This document shows positions 28,406 to 37,289 of a DNA stretch of 64,000 nucleotides, one piece after another. A program made the position numbers and the translations under genes. Source of the DNA: Planctomycetota bacterium. Lineage in GTDB: Bacteria; Planctomycetota; Planctomycetia; Planctomycetales; Planctomycetaceae. The notes beneath the pieces are model-generated. The model did no database searches, was not told where the DNA came from, and saw nothing but the letters and a program-made list of their open reading frames with translations. Location of the stretch: contig JAHZKX010000058.1 in assembly GCA_022600195.1 (NCBI GenBank), forward strand, positions 1-64,000, given 5' to 3'. Within the stretch, counting starts at the first letter, position 1, and each line of letters opens with the position of its first letter.

Positions 28406-28922
28406 TTCCAATAGCCTTTTCACGTTTATTTCATCAGTTCCGGAAGGAGACTGGATGCATTTGACTCTGAATGGATCAACAGAATCTTTAGCGCTTTTTA
28501 CATTGGTACCGATTCTGCATCCTATGAACAATTCATCGAACAGGTTGCAGCTTTTTCTTGAGCATTACCAATACAATCGACAGTATCTAAGCAGGGTCCC
28601 TCAGGTGCATTACCCAAACGCTAGATCTTGACATCAAGAAATTACATGCAAGCAAAAATATCCTGTTTGTAATGGATAGGTAAGTTTCTGATTCTTGAAT
28701 TTTTTTATCTGGACCAATTCATATTTTTCAATCTTTCCTGACTGGAAAACAGAGATCTATTAGATAATTCACGTTATATAACCTCTTGTTGATTCATAAT
28801 TTACAAAAAAACACCAGTTTAAGGACAAGTCTCTCCTTTCTCTTACTGATTTGCTGGAGTAGACTTAGTGCATTGATATAGAGGCCGTGTTCAAGCTCTG
28901 GATTTCAGTCTGGAGATTATTA
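28406..28922. other. 517-bp intergenic region upstream of exeA-like and phoH operons
   Basis: The spacer separates divergent transcription units and is AT-rich, especially 28680-28820. Promoters for both directions should lie here; I could not assign boxes. A plus-strand frame of 58 codons (ATG 28455, AAGGAG five bases upstream, stop 28631) is formally possible but has no recognisable features. Confidence 0.45.
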
Positions 28923-29030
28923 ATGTTTTCAGTCAGATCAGCATGGCGAAATTCAATTTTTCATGTCATTATTTTCATCCTCGGAATTGTTGAATTCCTT
29001 ATTTTTCGGAGGCACACGCAGAATTTCTGA
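28923..29030 (+). CDS. 35-residue single-span membrane microprotein coupled to phoH
   Basis: ATG at 28923 is preceded by GGAG with eight bases spacing. The 35 codons encode a basic N-terminus (MFSVRSAWRNS), one hydrophobic helix (IFHVIIFILGIVEFLIF) and a basic tail (RRHTQNF), the layout of a small inner-membrane protein. Its TGA stop at 29028-29030 shares its A with the phoH ATG (sequence TGATG), a classic arrangement for translational coupling. The only Shine-Dalgarno-like GGAGG near phoH (29008-29012) is 17 bases from its start, too far to serve it well, so re-initiation after this ORF is likely. Too short to assign a family; its function is unknown. Confidence 0.6.
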   Translation: MFSVRSAWRNSIFHVIIFILGIVEFLIFRRHTQNF

Positions 29031-29995
29031 TGTCAGAAGCCACTCTTTCTTTCTCTGATCCTGACCAGATTCCTATTTTATTAGGAACTCATGATTGTCA
29101 CATCAGACAAATCGAGGATTCATTAGGTGTAAGTATTGTACACCGAAATGATGAACTCCGAATTATCGGTGATGATTCGCTTATCCAAAAGTCACTTCGG
29201 ATTTTTGCCGAACTAAAAGCAATCATCCAAAGTACCGGGGAACTCAGTGCTGAACAGGTTCAAACCGCTCTGTACAATGGGAGTTTTATCAGCGAACAAG
29301 TGAAGCAGGTCCCGACGACCACCCCCTCTTCAATTGATCTGTTCGAAAAAACGAAAAAGGTACATCCAAGAACACCTGGACAGTCGGGATACATCAAATC
29401 AATTGGCGAGCACGATCTTGTTTTTTGTACCGGACCTGCTGGCTGTGGGAAAACGTTCCTGGCAGTTGCTATGGCAATCCACGCTTTAAGAACAGAAAGC
29501 GTACGAAAAATCGTTCTTGTCCGTCCTGCGGTTGAAGCGGGAGAAAAGCTGGGATTTCTTCCCGGTGACATGCTGGCAAAAGTGAACCCTTTTTTACGGC
29601 CTCTTCTGGATGCATTAGGCAGCTTGCTCGATTTCGACCAAGTGAATCGCTATATGGAAAACGATATCGTGGAAGTGGTGCCTTTGGCATTCATGCGCGG
29701 ACGTACTCTTGATAACACTTTTATCATCATGGACGAAGCCCAGAATACTACGGTAACTCAGATGAAAATGTTTCTCACCCGGATGGGTATGGGATCACAA
29801 ATTGTTGTCACTGGTGATATTTCACAGATTGACTTGCCGCCTGATATTTCATGTGGCATGACCGATGCTATTACTCGCTTACGAAATATCAAAGGTGTAG
29901 GAGTCGTTCAACTAAAAAATGAAGACATTGTACGACACAGACTGGTGGGTGAAATTGTGAAAGCCTACCAAAATGAAGACACAATGGGACACTGA
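29030..29995 (+). CDS. phoH: PhoH family ATPase
   Basis: 321 aa. The N-terminal ~75 residues form a KH-like region (IRQIEDSLGVSIVHRNDELRI). The PhoH core follows: Walker A GPAGCGKT at 135-142, KIVLVRPAVEAGEKLGFLPG, NTFIIMDEAQNTT (Walker B) and QIVVTGDISQIDLP. PhoH/PhoL proteins are cytoplasmic ATPases linked to RNA metabolism and commonly neighbour ybeY, as here. It is the first large gene of an operon with the 7TM-HD, ybeY and corC genes, and its start overlaps the stop of an upstream microprotein. Confidence 0.95.
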   Translation: MSEATLSFSDPDQIPILLGTHDCHIRQIEDSLGVSIVHRNDELRIIGDDSLIQKSLRIFAELKAIIQSTGELSAEQVQTALYNGSFISEQVKQVPTTTPSSIDLFEKTKKVHPRTPGQSGYIKSIGEHDLVFCTGPAGCGKTFLAVAMAIHALRTESVRKIVLVRPAVEAGEKLGFLPGDMLAKVNPFLRPLLDALGSLLDFDQVNRYMENDIVEVVPLAFMRGRTLDNTFIIMDEAQNTTVTQMKMFLTRMGMGSQIVVTGDISQIDLPPDISCGMTDAITRLRNIKGVGVVQLKNEDIVRHRLVGEIVKAYQNEDTMGH

Positions 29996-30043
29996 TACTA
30001 CTTACTTTTTTGTTTTTTAATCTTCACATTTCAGGTCACTTTC

Positions 30044-32365
30044 ATGGCTTTTTTTGGTTCTAAAAAATCAAGAACGGCACTTGCTGCCAGTTTGCGAGAT
30101 TCATCCAAATTAAGTTCGAGGCTGCGCGAATCATTAAGCAATCGAGGAACCTTGTCGCGCTTGAGTGTGTGTTTATTAGCAATCCTTATTTTATTGATTG
30201 CAGTCGAAGGCTGGAAAGCACCCTTTCCTTACCGACTCGGTATGTCTGCAGAACATGGCATACTGGCAAATGCCACTTTTAAAATTGCCAACCCCATAGA
30301 AACAGATCGCGAACGAACCCAAAAAGAATCTGCAGTCCCCTATACATTTAACCAGAACACAGACTTGATCGACGATTTGCCTTTATTGCTCCAAGAAGAT
30401 CTGGAAGCAATTTCAACGGCGAAATCTTTAGATGAGTTAAATACGGAAACTAGAGCAAGACTGGGGTTAATCTCTTCCCAGAGACTGGAACAGTTTATTG
30501 ACCAACTTCCGGAAGAGTCGGAGCAGACATTCGCGGAACTGAAGTCTGTTGTCAGTAGCCCTGATTCCAGTGATACCAAAAAAATTGATGAACTGATCAA
30601 GGACTTCAAAACACTAATTTCACCACTGTTAATCTATGGGATTGTAAATGAATCGGATCTGTCGAAAAATCAAATCCGTGCAGATGACGCGATAGCAATC
30701 ATTAACAAGAATCTCGATACACGCCGGATCGTGACCACCTTTGACATCCAACTGCCCAATCAACTTTCGGAAAACGGGGTCATTGGAAGAGCATGGAAAA
30801 ATCACTCCAAACTGGCTCCGATGTCTGCGGTTCTCTCACACTGGATACTTTTTCAAGCGCCCACAACTCTGGTCTACGACTCAGAAAGAACCGTACAAGA
30901 GCGAAACCAGGCCCGACAACTTGTCAAAGAGACCTTTGATACTTTTCAACGCGGGACAATTCTCGTTGAACCGGGACAGGTAATCGATGAAACACAGCTT
31001 GCATTACTGCGTGCCGAACATGAAGCCAAGGAAGAAGTCGTGCCCTTCTATGAGCGAATTGTCCGCATTAGTATTATTTTCCTCATGCTCATCGTGCTTG
31101 CGGTGCTCAATGGCTACCACTTGCTGCATAATAAAAAAGCGATCTCAAACACTGTCAGCCGTTTAAGCATCTACTTAAGCGTTATTGTTCTTACTATTTT
31201 CCTCGGGCGACTGCTCTCTTACGATCCATGGCGTGCAGAAGTGCTGCCGCTACTTGTTACAGTAATGGTCTTTGCCATTGTTTATGATCAAATGATGGCT
31301 ATCTTGACAGCATTATCGCTTTCCCTGATTCTCTGTCTGTCTTCAGGTGGATCGCTGGGACATTTTGTAGTTCTGATGAGCGTCTCTGCAATCGCCGTCA
31401 TCTCTCTCGGTAGTGTCTCTTCTCGATCGACACTGATTAAACTCGGTTTTGGGACAGGACTTACCTATTTCCTGGTTTACTGGGGAATCAACCTGATTAA
31501 TAATCAGGGACTTTCAAATGGCTTTTTTGACCAGCAGGTTTTATGGGAAAGTCTACAGGGAGCAGGGTGGTGCCTTGCTGCTGGATATCTCGTAGCCGGT
31601 AGTTTGCCGTTTATTGAATCTCTGTTTGGTGTCGTGACTGACATCAGTTTATTAGAAATGAGTGATGTTTCGCATGCATTACTTCAGGAATTAGTTCGTC
31701 GTGCTCCAGGAACCTATAACCATTCCATTTCGGTAGCAACAATCGGAGAAGCAGCGGCAGATAAGATTGGCGCTAACGGTCTTTTAGTGCGGGTCGCTGC
31801 CTATTACCATGACATTGGAAAAATGTTGAAACCACAATATTTTATCGAGAACATGGTAGTTGGCAGTGAAAGCCTGCACGACAATCTGGCACCAGCAATG
31901 AGTACTTTAATTATCATTGGACACGTCAAAGACGGGGTTGATCTGGCACGTCAACATAATCTACCACAACCATTGATAGACTTTATCGAACAACACCACG
32001 GCACAACTCTGGTTGAATATTTTTTCCGGGAAGCTGAAAAGCAGGCGGATCTCAGTCCAGACCACAAAACAGATGCAGAAGAATCTTCGTTCCGTTATCC
32101 TGGCCCCAAACCGCAAACCAGAGAAGCAGGCGTAATGATGCTGGCCGATGCCGTCGAAAGTGCCAGTCGAACTCTCAGCGATCCCACACCAAAAAGAATC
32201 GTATCTCTGGTTCATTCACTGGTCATGAAACGCCTGTTGGATGGCCAGTTTAATGATTGCTCGTTAACATTAAGTGAAATAAATATTGTTGAAGAGTCCC
32301 TGGTAAAATCTCTTATTGGTATCTATCACGGGCGTATTAAATATCCGGAAGAGCGCTCCGCTTAA
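30044..32365 (+). CDS. 7TM-HD family phosphohydrolase (PgpH/YqfF type)
   Basis: 773 aa. One membrane helix at about residues 42-62 is followed by a large extracytoplasmic region (to ~340), then six closely spaced membrane helices (~345-520), then a cytoplasmic HD domain: RRAPGTYNHSISVATIGEAA, VAAYYHDIGKMLKPQYFIEN (HD pair near 588) and DFIEQHHGTTLVEYFF. The HD domain of this family hydrolyses cyclic di-AMP to pApA in Firmicutes (PgpH); the same activity is inferred here. It lies 48 bases after phoH and 19 before ybeY, a conserved order in many bacteria. Confidence 0.92.
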   Translation: MAFFGSKKSRTALAASLRDSSKLSSRLRESLSNRGTLSRLSVCLLAILILLIAVEGWKAPFPYRLGMSAEHGILANATFKIANPIETDRERTQKESAVPYTFNQNTDLIDDLPLLLQEDLEAISTAKSLDELNTETRARLGLISSQRLEQFIDQLPEESEQTFAELKSVVSSPDSSDTKKIDELIKDFKTLISPLLIYGIVNESDLSKNQIRADDAIAIINKNLDTRRIVTTFDIQLPNQLSENGVIGRAWKNHSKLAPMSAVLSHWILFQAPTTLVYDSERTVQERNQARQLVKETFDTFQRGTILVEPGQVIDETQLALLRAEHEAKEEVVPFYERIVRISIIFLMLIVLAVLNGYHLLHNKKAISNTVSRLSIYLSVIVLTIFLGRLLSYDPWRAEVLPLLVTVMVFAIVYDQMMAILTALSLSLILCLSSGGSLGHFVVLMSVSAIAVISLGSVSSRSTLIKLGFGTGLTYFLVYWGINLINNQGLSNGFFDQQVLWESLQGAGWCLAAGYLVAGSLPFIESLFGVVTDISLLEMSDVSHALLQELVRRAPGTYNHSISVATIGEAAADKIGANGLLVRVAAYYHDIGKMLKPQYFIENMVVGSESLHDNLAPAMSTLIIIGHVKDGVDLARQHNLPQPLIDFIEQHHGTTLVEYFFREAEKQADLSPDHKTDAEESSFRYPGPKPQTREAGVMMLADAVESASRTLSDPTPKRIVSLVHSLVMKRLLDGQFNDCSLTLSEINIVEESLVKSLIGIYHGRIKYPEERSA

Positions 32366-32384
32366 CTCCCGCTAGATTGCATAA

Positions 32385-32882
32385 ATGAACAAAAAAGACC
32401 AGTTTCTGATCAGAATTCAAAACTCTCAGAGTCACCTTTCTATCGATGAAGCACTACTTCAGGAAACCGTCTGTTTTCTTCTCCAATCAGAAAATGTTGT
32501 AAGGGCAGATATTAGCCTGGCTATCATTGATAATGCGACGATCCGAAAGTTAAACCAACAATATCTTGATCACGACTATAATACAGATGTTCTGAGTTTT
32601 CTGCTGGAATGCCAGTCAGACTTAGAAAAACAGGTACCTGAGCTGAGAGGGGCAGGAAAGACCATTGAAGGCGAGGTCCTGGTCTCAGCGGAAATGGCCA
32701 GCGACATGTCAGAGAACTACGATTGGTCCGCTGAAAATGAACTCTTGCTTTATGTGGTACATGGAGTGTTACACCTGTGTGGTTACGATGACTTAACAGC
32801 AGAAGAACTTAATCTAATGCGGACAAAAGAACAACAGTTTTTTGATCACAAGGCCCTGTCAATCCCCAGGCAAGAAGAGTGA
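32385..32882 (+). CDS. ybeY: YbeY endoribonuclease, rRNA maturation factor
   Basis: 165 aa. The family features LNQQYLDHDYNTDVLSFLLE and GEVLVSAEMASDMS are present. The metal-binding motif reads VHGVLHLCGYDDL, so the first two His ligands are present while the third, normally His in H-G-x-L-H-L-x-G-Y-D-H, is Asp. Asp can still bind zinc, so activity is not excluded. YbeY processes rRNA 3' ends and takes part in 70S quality control. The gene sits directly after the 7TM-HD gene in the phoH-pgpH-ybeY-corC group. Confidence 0.93.
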   Translation: MNKKDQFLIRIQNSQSHLSIDEALLQETVCFLLQSENVVRADISLAIIDNATIRKLNQQYLDHDYNTDVLSFLLECQSDLEKQVPELRGAGKTIEGEVLVSAEMASDMSENYDWSAENELLLYVVHGVLHLCGYDDLTAEELNLMRTKEQQFFDHKALSIPRQEE

Positions 32883-33009
32883 GAAAAGCGTAAGAATTAT
32901 CCCTTTTAACAGATTCATGTATTCATCGATTTGGTTAAACTTTAGTCTGGTTTCAATAGTTTAATAGAATCCATATTGTCACTTAAAAACTTGGCTCTTT
33001 GCACTATCT

Positions 33010-34320
33010 ATGGTCACGCTGATTTTTGCAGTTTTAATTTTATTCACCCTGTTTTCAGGATTATTGGGTTTTTCTTTAAGAGATTTTTCACGAAGTCGAT
33101 TAGAGACACTCTGTAACGAAGCGGGGGTACCAAATCGATTCAGTGACATACTGAGATCACATCCGACAATTCTGCTGGCTGCTGACTTTTGCTACCTTTC
33201 TGGCGTGATTCTCATTTCATCGCTTCTGACCCACCAATACGTTGAAATCCCTGATGAGTTCAACTCCATTTCCGTAACGGCTCAATTCATCCTTCAATTG
33301 ATTTTTGCTTTGATTGTAGGAATCTTAATTCTGATGACTATTCCCTGGACAGTGTCACGGATTTCAGGTGAACGATTCCTACAGCAATCCTGGCCAGTAA
33401 TTCGCTGGTTACCTGTGTTACTCAAACCTGTGATCTGGATCTCCTGGAAAATTGACGAGTTTTCACATCGACTGGCGGGGAAAGAAGAGAACAAAAATGG
33501 TCGGGAAGCCAACATCAGTGAAGAGATACTATCTGTGATTGAAGAGGGTGCTCGTGGAGGAATTCTTGAATCGGAAGCCGGCAAAATGATTCAACGTGTG
33601 ATGGAATTGCAGGACGAAGATGTTGCCGCCATTATGACCCAGCGAATGGATATCGAGTACATCCCTGTCAATGCAACTCTGGACGATGCTCTGCTCAAGT
33701 TTATCGAAGTCGCCCACTCTCGCATTCCTGTGATCGGAGATTCAACCGACGATATTGTGGGGATACTTTATGCGCGTGAACTTCTAAAACACTTTTCAAA
33801 GGACAATCAGAATTCCAGTTCTTCAGAAAAACTGACCATTCGGGATCTGATGTTTACCCCCTTCTATATTCCTGAAACAACGGGTATTGATTCTTTATTG
33901 GAAACGATGCAGAAAGAGCATGTCCATATGGCAATTGTCATTGATGAATATGGCGGAGTTGCGGGCTTAGTCACGATGGAGGACGTACTCGAAGAAATTG
34001 TCGGCGATATCGTTGATGAGTTTGATGAAGAAGAAGAGCAGATGATTTTTGAACTGGGTAAGGATATTATCGAAGTTGATGCCCGAGTTCATATCGACGA
34101 TCTCAATGAACAATTCGACTATGGTCTGCCTGAAGGAAAAGACTTCGACACCATTGGCGGATTTGTGATTACACAGGTTGGCAAGGTTCCACAAGCCGGT
34201 GATACTCTCACCTGGCAGCAGCTGCGTTTTGATGTTCTTGAATCCGATGAGCGAAAAGTAACCAAACTTCGTATCGAACTAGATCATTCTCTCGTGGAAG
34301 AACTGGACGAAGACGTTTAA
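33010..34320 (+). CDS. CorC/HlyC family CBS-domain membrane protein
   Basis: 436 aa. The N-terminal region has about three membrane helices (residues ~3-21, ~52-74, ~93-118), a divergent DUF21-like part. The cytoplasmic core begins EEILSVIEEGARGGILESEAGKMI and holds two CBS motifs: VAAIMTQRMDIEYIPVNATL and IRDLMFTPFYIPETTGIDS, the second ending IVIDEYGGVAGLVTMEDVLE. The C-terminal ~90 residues are the CorC_HlyC FAD-like domain (LNEQFDYGLPEGKDFDTIGG). The family takes part in Mg2+/Co2+ efflux; hemolysin in the family name is historical. Last gene of the phoH operon. Confidence 0.9.
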   Translation: MVTLIFAVLILFTLFSGLLGFSLRDFSRSRLETLCNEAGVPNRFSDILRSHPTILLAADFCYLSGVILISSLLTHQYVEIPDEFNSISVTAQFILQLIFALIVGILILMTIPWTVSRISGERFLQQSWPVIRWLPVLLKPVIWISWKIDEFSHRLAGKEENKNGREANISEEILSVIEEGARGGILESEAGKMIQRVMELQDEDVAAIMTQRMDIEYIPVNATLDDALLKFIEVAHSRIPVIGDSTDDIVGILYARELLKHFSKDNQNSSSSEKLTIRDLMFTPFYIPETTGIDSLLETMQKEHVHMAIVIDEYGGVAGLVTMEDVLEEIVGDIVDEFDEEEEQMIFELGKDIIEVDARVHIDDLNEQFDYGLPEGKDFDTIGGFVITQVGKVPQAGDTLTWQQLRFDVLESDERKVTKLRIELDHSLVEELDEDV

Positions 34321-34333
34321 CACGACGACTTTT

Positions 34334-35419
34334 TCACCAGCGCTCAACAGCGCCGCCAGGAACAGGGATATGCATATCAGGCAGAATTCCATTTCGGGAA
34401 CCAGATCTTGGTCCTTTTGCTGAAATCGTATTGATCGCTTCTTCAAATTCTTTCAAATTCTGTGCACATTGGAACTGGTGACGCAAGGCAGGCATCACTC
34501 GCATCGACTTCAAATACCAATGGCCCATTTTTCGAAACATGGAAATGGCACGATGTTCCGTTGTCATCTCGAGCAGGTAACGAAATTGGCGCAATAAAAG
34601 CTCCAGGCGATCATCAAATTTTCCAGGAGGGTCACATTGGCCAGTCTGCTCCCATTGGACCAATTGATGAAATATCCATGGGTTTGCCAAAGCCCCACGT
34701 CCAATGGAAACACCTGCACAACCTGTGGTTTTCAGCATATAGTCAGCGTCAGCAATGCTCGTCACATCACCATTTCCTATCACTGGTATTGATTGCACCG
34801 CTTCCACTACCTGACGAATTCCGTCATGATTGACTGAACCTCGAAAGCCCTGCTCACGCGTTCTGCCATGAATGGCAACGGCAACAACACCCACTTGCTC
34901 AAATTCTCTGGCAAAAAAGGGAGCTGATAAATTGTGATCATCCCAGCCAAGACGCATTTTTACCGACACTGGTATCTTCACAGATTCAACAACAGATTGA
35001 ACTAAAGCGATGGTCTTGTCGGGATGACACATCATACTTGCGCCAGCGCCCCCTTTAACAATCCGATTGACGGGACATCCCATATTGATATCAATTGAAT
35101 CAACGTCCCGATCCTGTAGCAATTGCGCAGCCTCCTGCATCTGTTTGGGGTCATTCCCAAAGATTTGGACTGCAAACGGAGTATCTTCGGGACAAGTTTG
35201 AATCAGCTGCAGAGTTTTAGCACTGCCTTCCAGCAATCCACGGGCATTGACCAGATCGGTTGTTGCCAATCCAACCCCACCGATTTCTCGTACTATTCGC
35301 CGAAAGGGTAAATTCGTATACCCCGCTAAGGGAGAGAGTAAGTACCGGGAAGCTAACTTCAAACTCCCATAACAAACAGGAGGTCGGAAATCTGGTTGAG
35401 AAGGAAGTGAGGAATTCAT
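34334..35419 (-). CDS. dusB: tRNA-dihydrouridine synthase
   Basis: 361 aa FMN-dependent TIM-barrel enzyme. Typical segments are YLLSPLAGYTNLPFRRIVRE, DSIDINMGCPVNRIVKGGAG (with the catalytic Cys), VSVKMRLGWDDHNLSAPFF, VAIHGRTREQGFRGSVN, SIPVIGNGDVTSIADADYML and VSIGRGALANPWIFHQL. It reduces specific uridines in tRNA D-loops using NADPH. It converges on the corC gene with 13 bases between stops. The C-terminal ~20 residues form a short basic/proline tail without homology that I recognise. Confidence 0.92.
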   Translation of the reverse strand: MNSSLPSQPDFRPPVCYGSLKLASRYLLSPLAGYTNLPFRRIVREIGGVGLATTDLVNARGLLEGSAKTLQLIQTCPEDTPFAVQIFGNDPKQMQEAAQLLQDRDVDSIDINMGCPVNRIVKGGAGASMMCHPDKTIALVQSVVESVKIPVSVKMRLGWDDHNLSAPFFAREFEQVGVVAVAIHGRTREQGFRGSVNHDGIRQVVEAVQSIPVIGNGDVTSIADADYMLKTTGCAGVSIGRGALANPWIFHQLVQWEQTGQCDPPGKFDDRLELLLRQFRYLLEMTTEHRAISMFRKMGHWYLKSMRVMPALRHQFQCAQNLKEFEEAINTISAKGPRSGSRNGILPDMHIPVPGGAVERW

Positions 35420-35661
35420 TGGAACTTTAAGTATGAAAAGAGGCGTAACATCTACTTAATAGATTTTCTTCAGTCATTTCTCTGCCTGATTATAGTGACA
35501 TCCAGGACAGCCTATGACAAGAGAACGCTGAAATATAACGATTTATGCCGAATGTTAATATGGGGCAAATACTTAAATATTTCTCATTGAAGTTACCTTA
35601 GCGGTTATGCCGATAAAAAAGAAATCGATCCTTTCTGGCTTCATCCAATGGAAACCAATCA

Positions 35662-36870
35662 GTGCTGATTCGCATTTTTACCTTATTAATATGTTTAAGC
35701 TGCCTTTCAGGGTGTGTCATCATGCATACCTCTGTCACAAATCCCAATCCCAGGCTGAAAACCGTAGCACTCGTTCCTTTCTTTAATCTCAGTCAGGAAC
35801 CAGACGTTGACGGACGTCGATTTGCACTCGCTTATTTTGCGGAATTGCAAAAAGTCCCTGGATTTCAGGTTTTACCTCTGGGCGTCTCTGAAGTAGCGAT
35901 GGTGGAACATCAACTACAAATGAATAACCCGGATGATGTTCTCAAACTGGCAAAAATCCTGAATGTTGACGCAGTTGTAATCGGTGCTATCACGGATTAT
36001 TCCCCCTATTACCCACCTCGAATTGGCATGCAGGTTTCATGGTATTCACCTCATGCTCAGGAATTTACTCCAGGAGTTCCTTTGATGGTCGAGGAACGCC
36101 ATAACAAAAAAAATGCCCTGAATGCATTATTTAAAATGGATCGTCTGGCGGCTAAAGAAACAAAATGGGAAGAGAAACAAAAAAATCGTGATGTGAAACA
36201 GGCATCTCACATAAAACGAAAAACGACCAAACGAGCAAAGAAAATGAAGTGGGGCAAATGGGAGGAAGATTGTCAAGATGGCTGCGAACCAGAAGGGCCT
36301 GAACTTGCCCCCGCTCCTCCAGCAAAACTAATTATACGCGGACAATCATCGGAAACCCTTAACGCAAGGCCTGACCTCAATAATCGAACAAGAGTGATTC
36401 AGGCTTACGCTAAAGACAATCAGGGAACACAAACGACGGATCAATTTGTACAAACTCCAACGACATTGAAACCGCCATCGGATACACAATCAGAACGGCA
36501 GCCAGTAGTCGCCCCCAAGCCACCAATGTCATCTGATATGGAACCAGAACAAAAAACTCCTTCGTACCCGAATCAAATGGAAGAAATCTATCCAATAAAC
36601 AGTTCGACAAAAACAGACGCCTATGATCCACGCCAGCCATTTATGTCTTATACGAGGCTCTTTGATGGATCTGACTCAGCGTTAGTAGCTCATCTGCGGG
36701 ATTATCTGGAAGTCAGTGGAGATCGTCGAAGTGGCGGCTGGGAAGCATATCTGCATCGAAGCGAGGACTTTATACGGTTTACATCACATTTAATGATTCT
36801 AGAGATGCTAACGTTGCACGGTGGGCAAGCTAAGCACCAGATCATCTTCAAAGTAAGAAAATACCGATAA
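35662..36870 (+). CDS. Lipoprotein with TolB-N/LpoB-like fold and basic insert
   Basis: 402 aa from GTG at 35662, giving a lipoprotein signal: FTLLICLSCLSGC with the lipidated Cys at about residue 18. Mature residues ~35-125 (KTVALVPFFNLSQEPDVDGR..., VLKLAKILNVDAVVIGAITDY) look like the beta-alpha fold of LpoB/CsgG/TolB-N type proteins. The domain is interrupted by a strongly basic Lys-rich insert (residues ~150-200) and a Pro/Thr/Gln-rich low-complexity stretch (~215-320) before a final segment resuming LVAHLRDYLEVSGDRRSGGWE. It probably sits in the envelope with a scaffold role; function is unknown. Related lipoproteins are common in planctomycetes. Confidence 0.72.
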   Translation: MLIRIFTLLICLSCLSGCVIMHTSVTNPNPRLKTVALVPFFNLSQEPDVDGRRFALAYFAELQKVPGFQVLPLGVSEVAMVEHQLQMNNPDDVLKLAKILNVDAVVIGAITDYSPYYPPRIGMQVSWYSPHAQEFTPGVPLMVEERHNKKNALNALFKMDRLAAKETKWEEKQKNRDVKQASHIKRKTTKRAKKMKWGKWEEDCQDGCEPEGPELAPAPPAKLIIRGQSSETLNARPDLNNRTRVIQAYAKDNQGTQTTDQFVQTPTTLKPPSDTQSERQPVVAPKPPMSSDMEPEQKTPSYPNQMEEIYPINSSTKTDAYDPRQPFMSYTRLFDGSDSALVAHLRDYLEVSGDRRSGGWEAYLHRSEDFIRFTSHLMILEMLTLHGGQAKHQIIFKVRKYR

Positions 36871-36975
36871 TTCTACTGCTCGACAGCCGATATTTAATAT
36901 TGCGGTTGAATGAGCACCCCCAACCAATCCTGTCTCTGAATCCGGTGCTCTGACGAAATACAAAGGACTGCTATA

Positions 36976-37206
36976 GTGAAACAGCAAATGAATGTCGTTG
37001 CATTAGTAAAAGATACAGAACGCTATGTGTTTCTCTATGATGATGTCAGCTCTTCTCAGATGCTACAGACATTAGGTCAATATGCGGCTGATAAAGAATT
37101 AAGTTTCACCTGGTATGATGCTGCAGTCATGAGCCAGAAAGTAAGAAAATTAAGGCGCGAAGCAGAACTGGAAGAACAATCGAGTCGTTTGCGCAAATCG
37201 GCCTGA
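36976..37206 (+). CDS. Small conserved-looking hypothetical protein
   Basis: 76 aa from GTG at 36976, with an in-frame ATG (MNVVALV) four codons on as the alternative start. It has an alpha/beta N-terminal half (MNVVALVKDTERYVFLYDD and then MLQTLGQYAADKELSFTWYD) and a charged helical tail (KVRKLRREAELEEQSSRLRK). No motif is diagnostic. It lies 84 bases before the xerC-like gene on the same strand. Its codon use and good amino acid balance support a real gene; its function is unknown. Confidence 0.7.
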   Translation: MKQQMNVVALVKDTERYVFLYDDVSSSQMLQTLGQYAADKELSFTWYDAAVMSQKVRKLRREAELEEQSSRLRKSA

Positions 37207-37289
37207 ATTCGTTACTTCTGCTTACAATAAGTGCGAACTCTCTTACTGCAAATCCATGTCTGAAACCAAATACAGATATTTGAATTCTT

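Noticed and set aside
28455..28631. 58-residue plus-strand frame with a good AAGGAG site upstream of exeA
   Set aside because: The ribosome site is attractive but the protein has no recognisable features, and it lies in the leader of the opposite-strand gene; not enough to call a gene.
33010..34320. Haemolysin toxin
   Set aside because: The domain order is that of CBS-domain CorC/HlyC proteins linked to metal efflux; hemolysin is a historical annotation.
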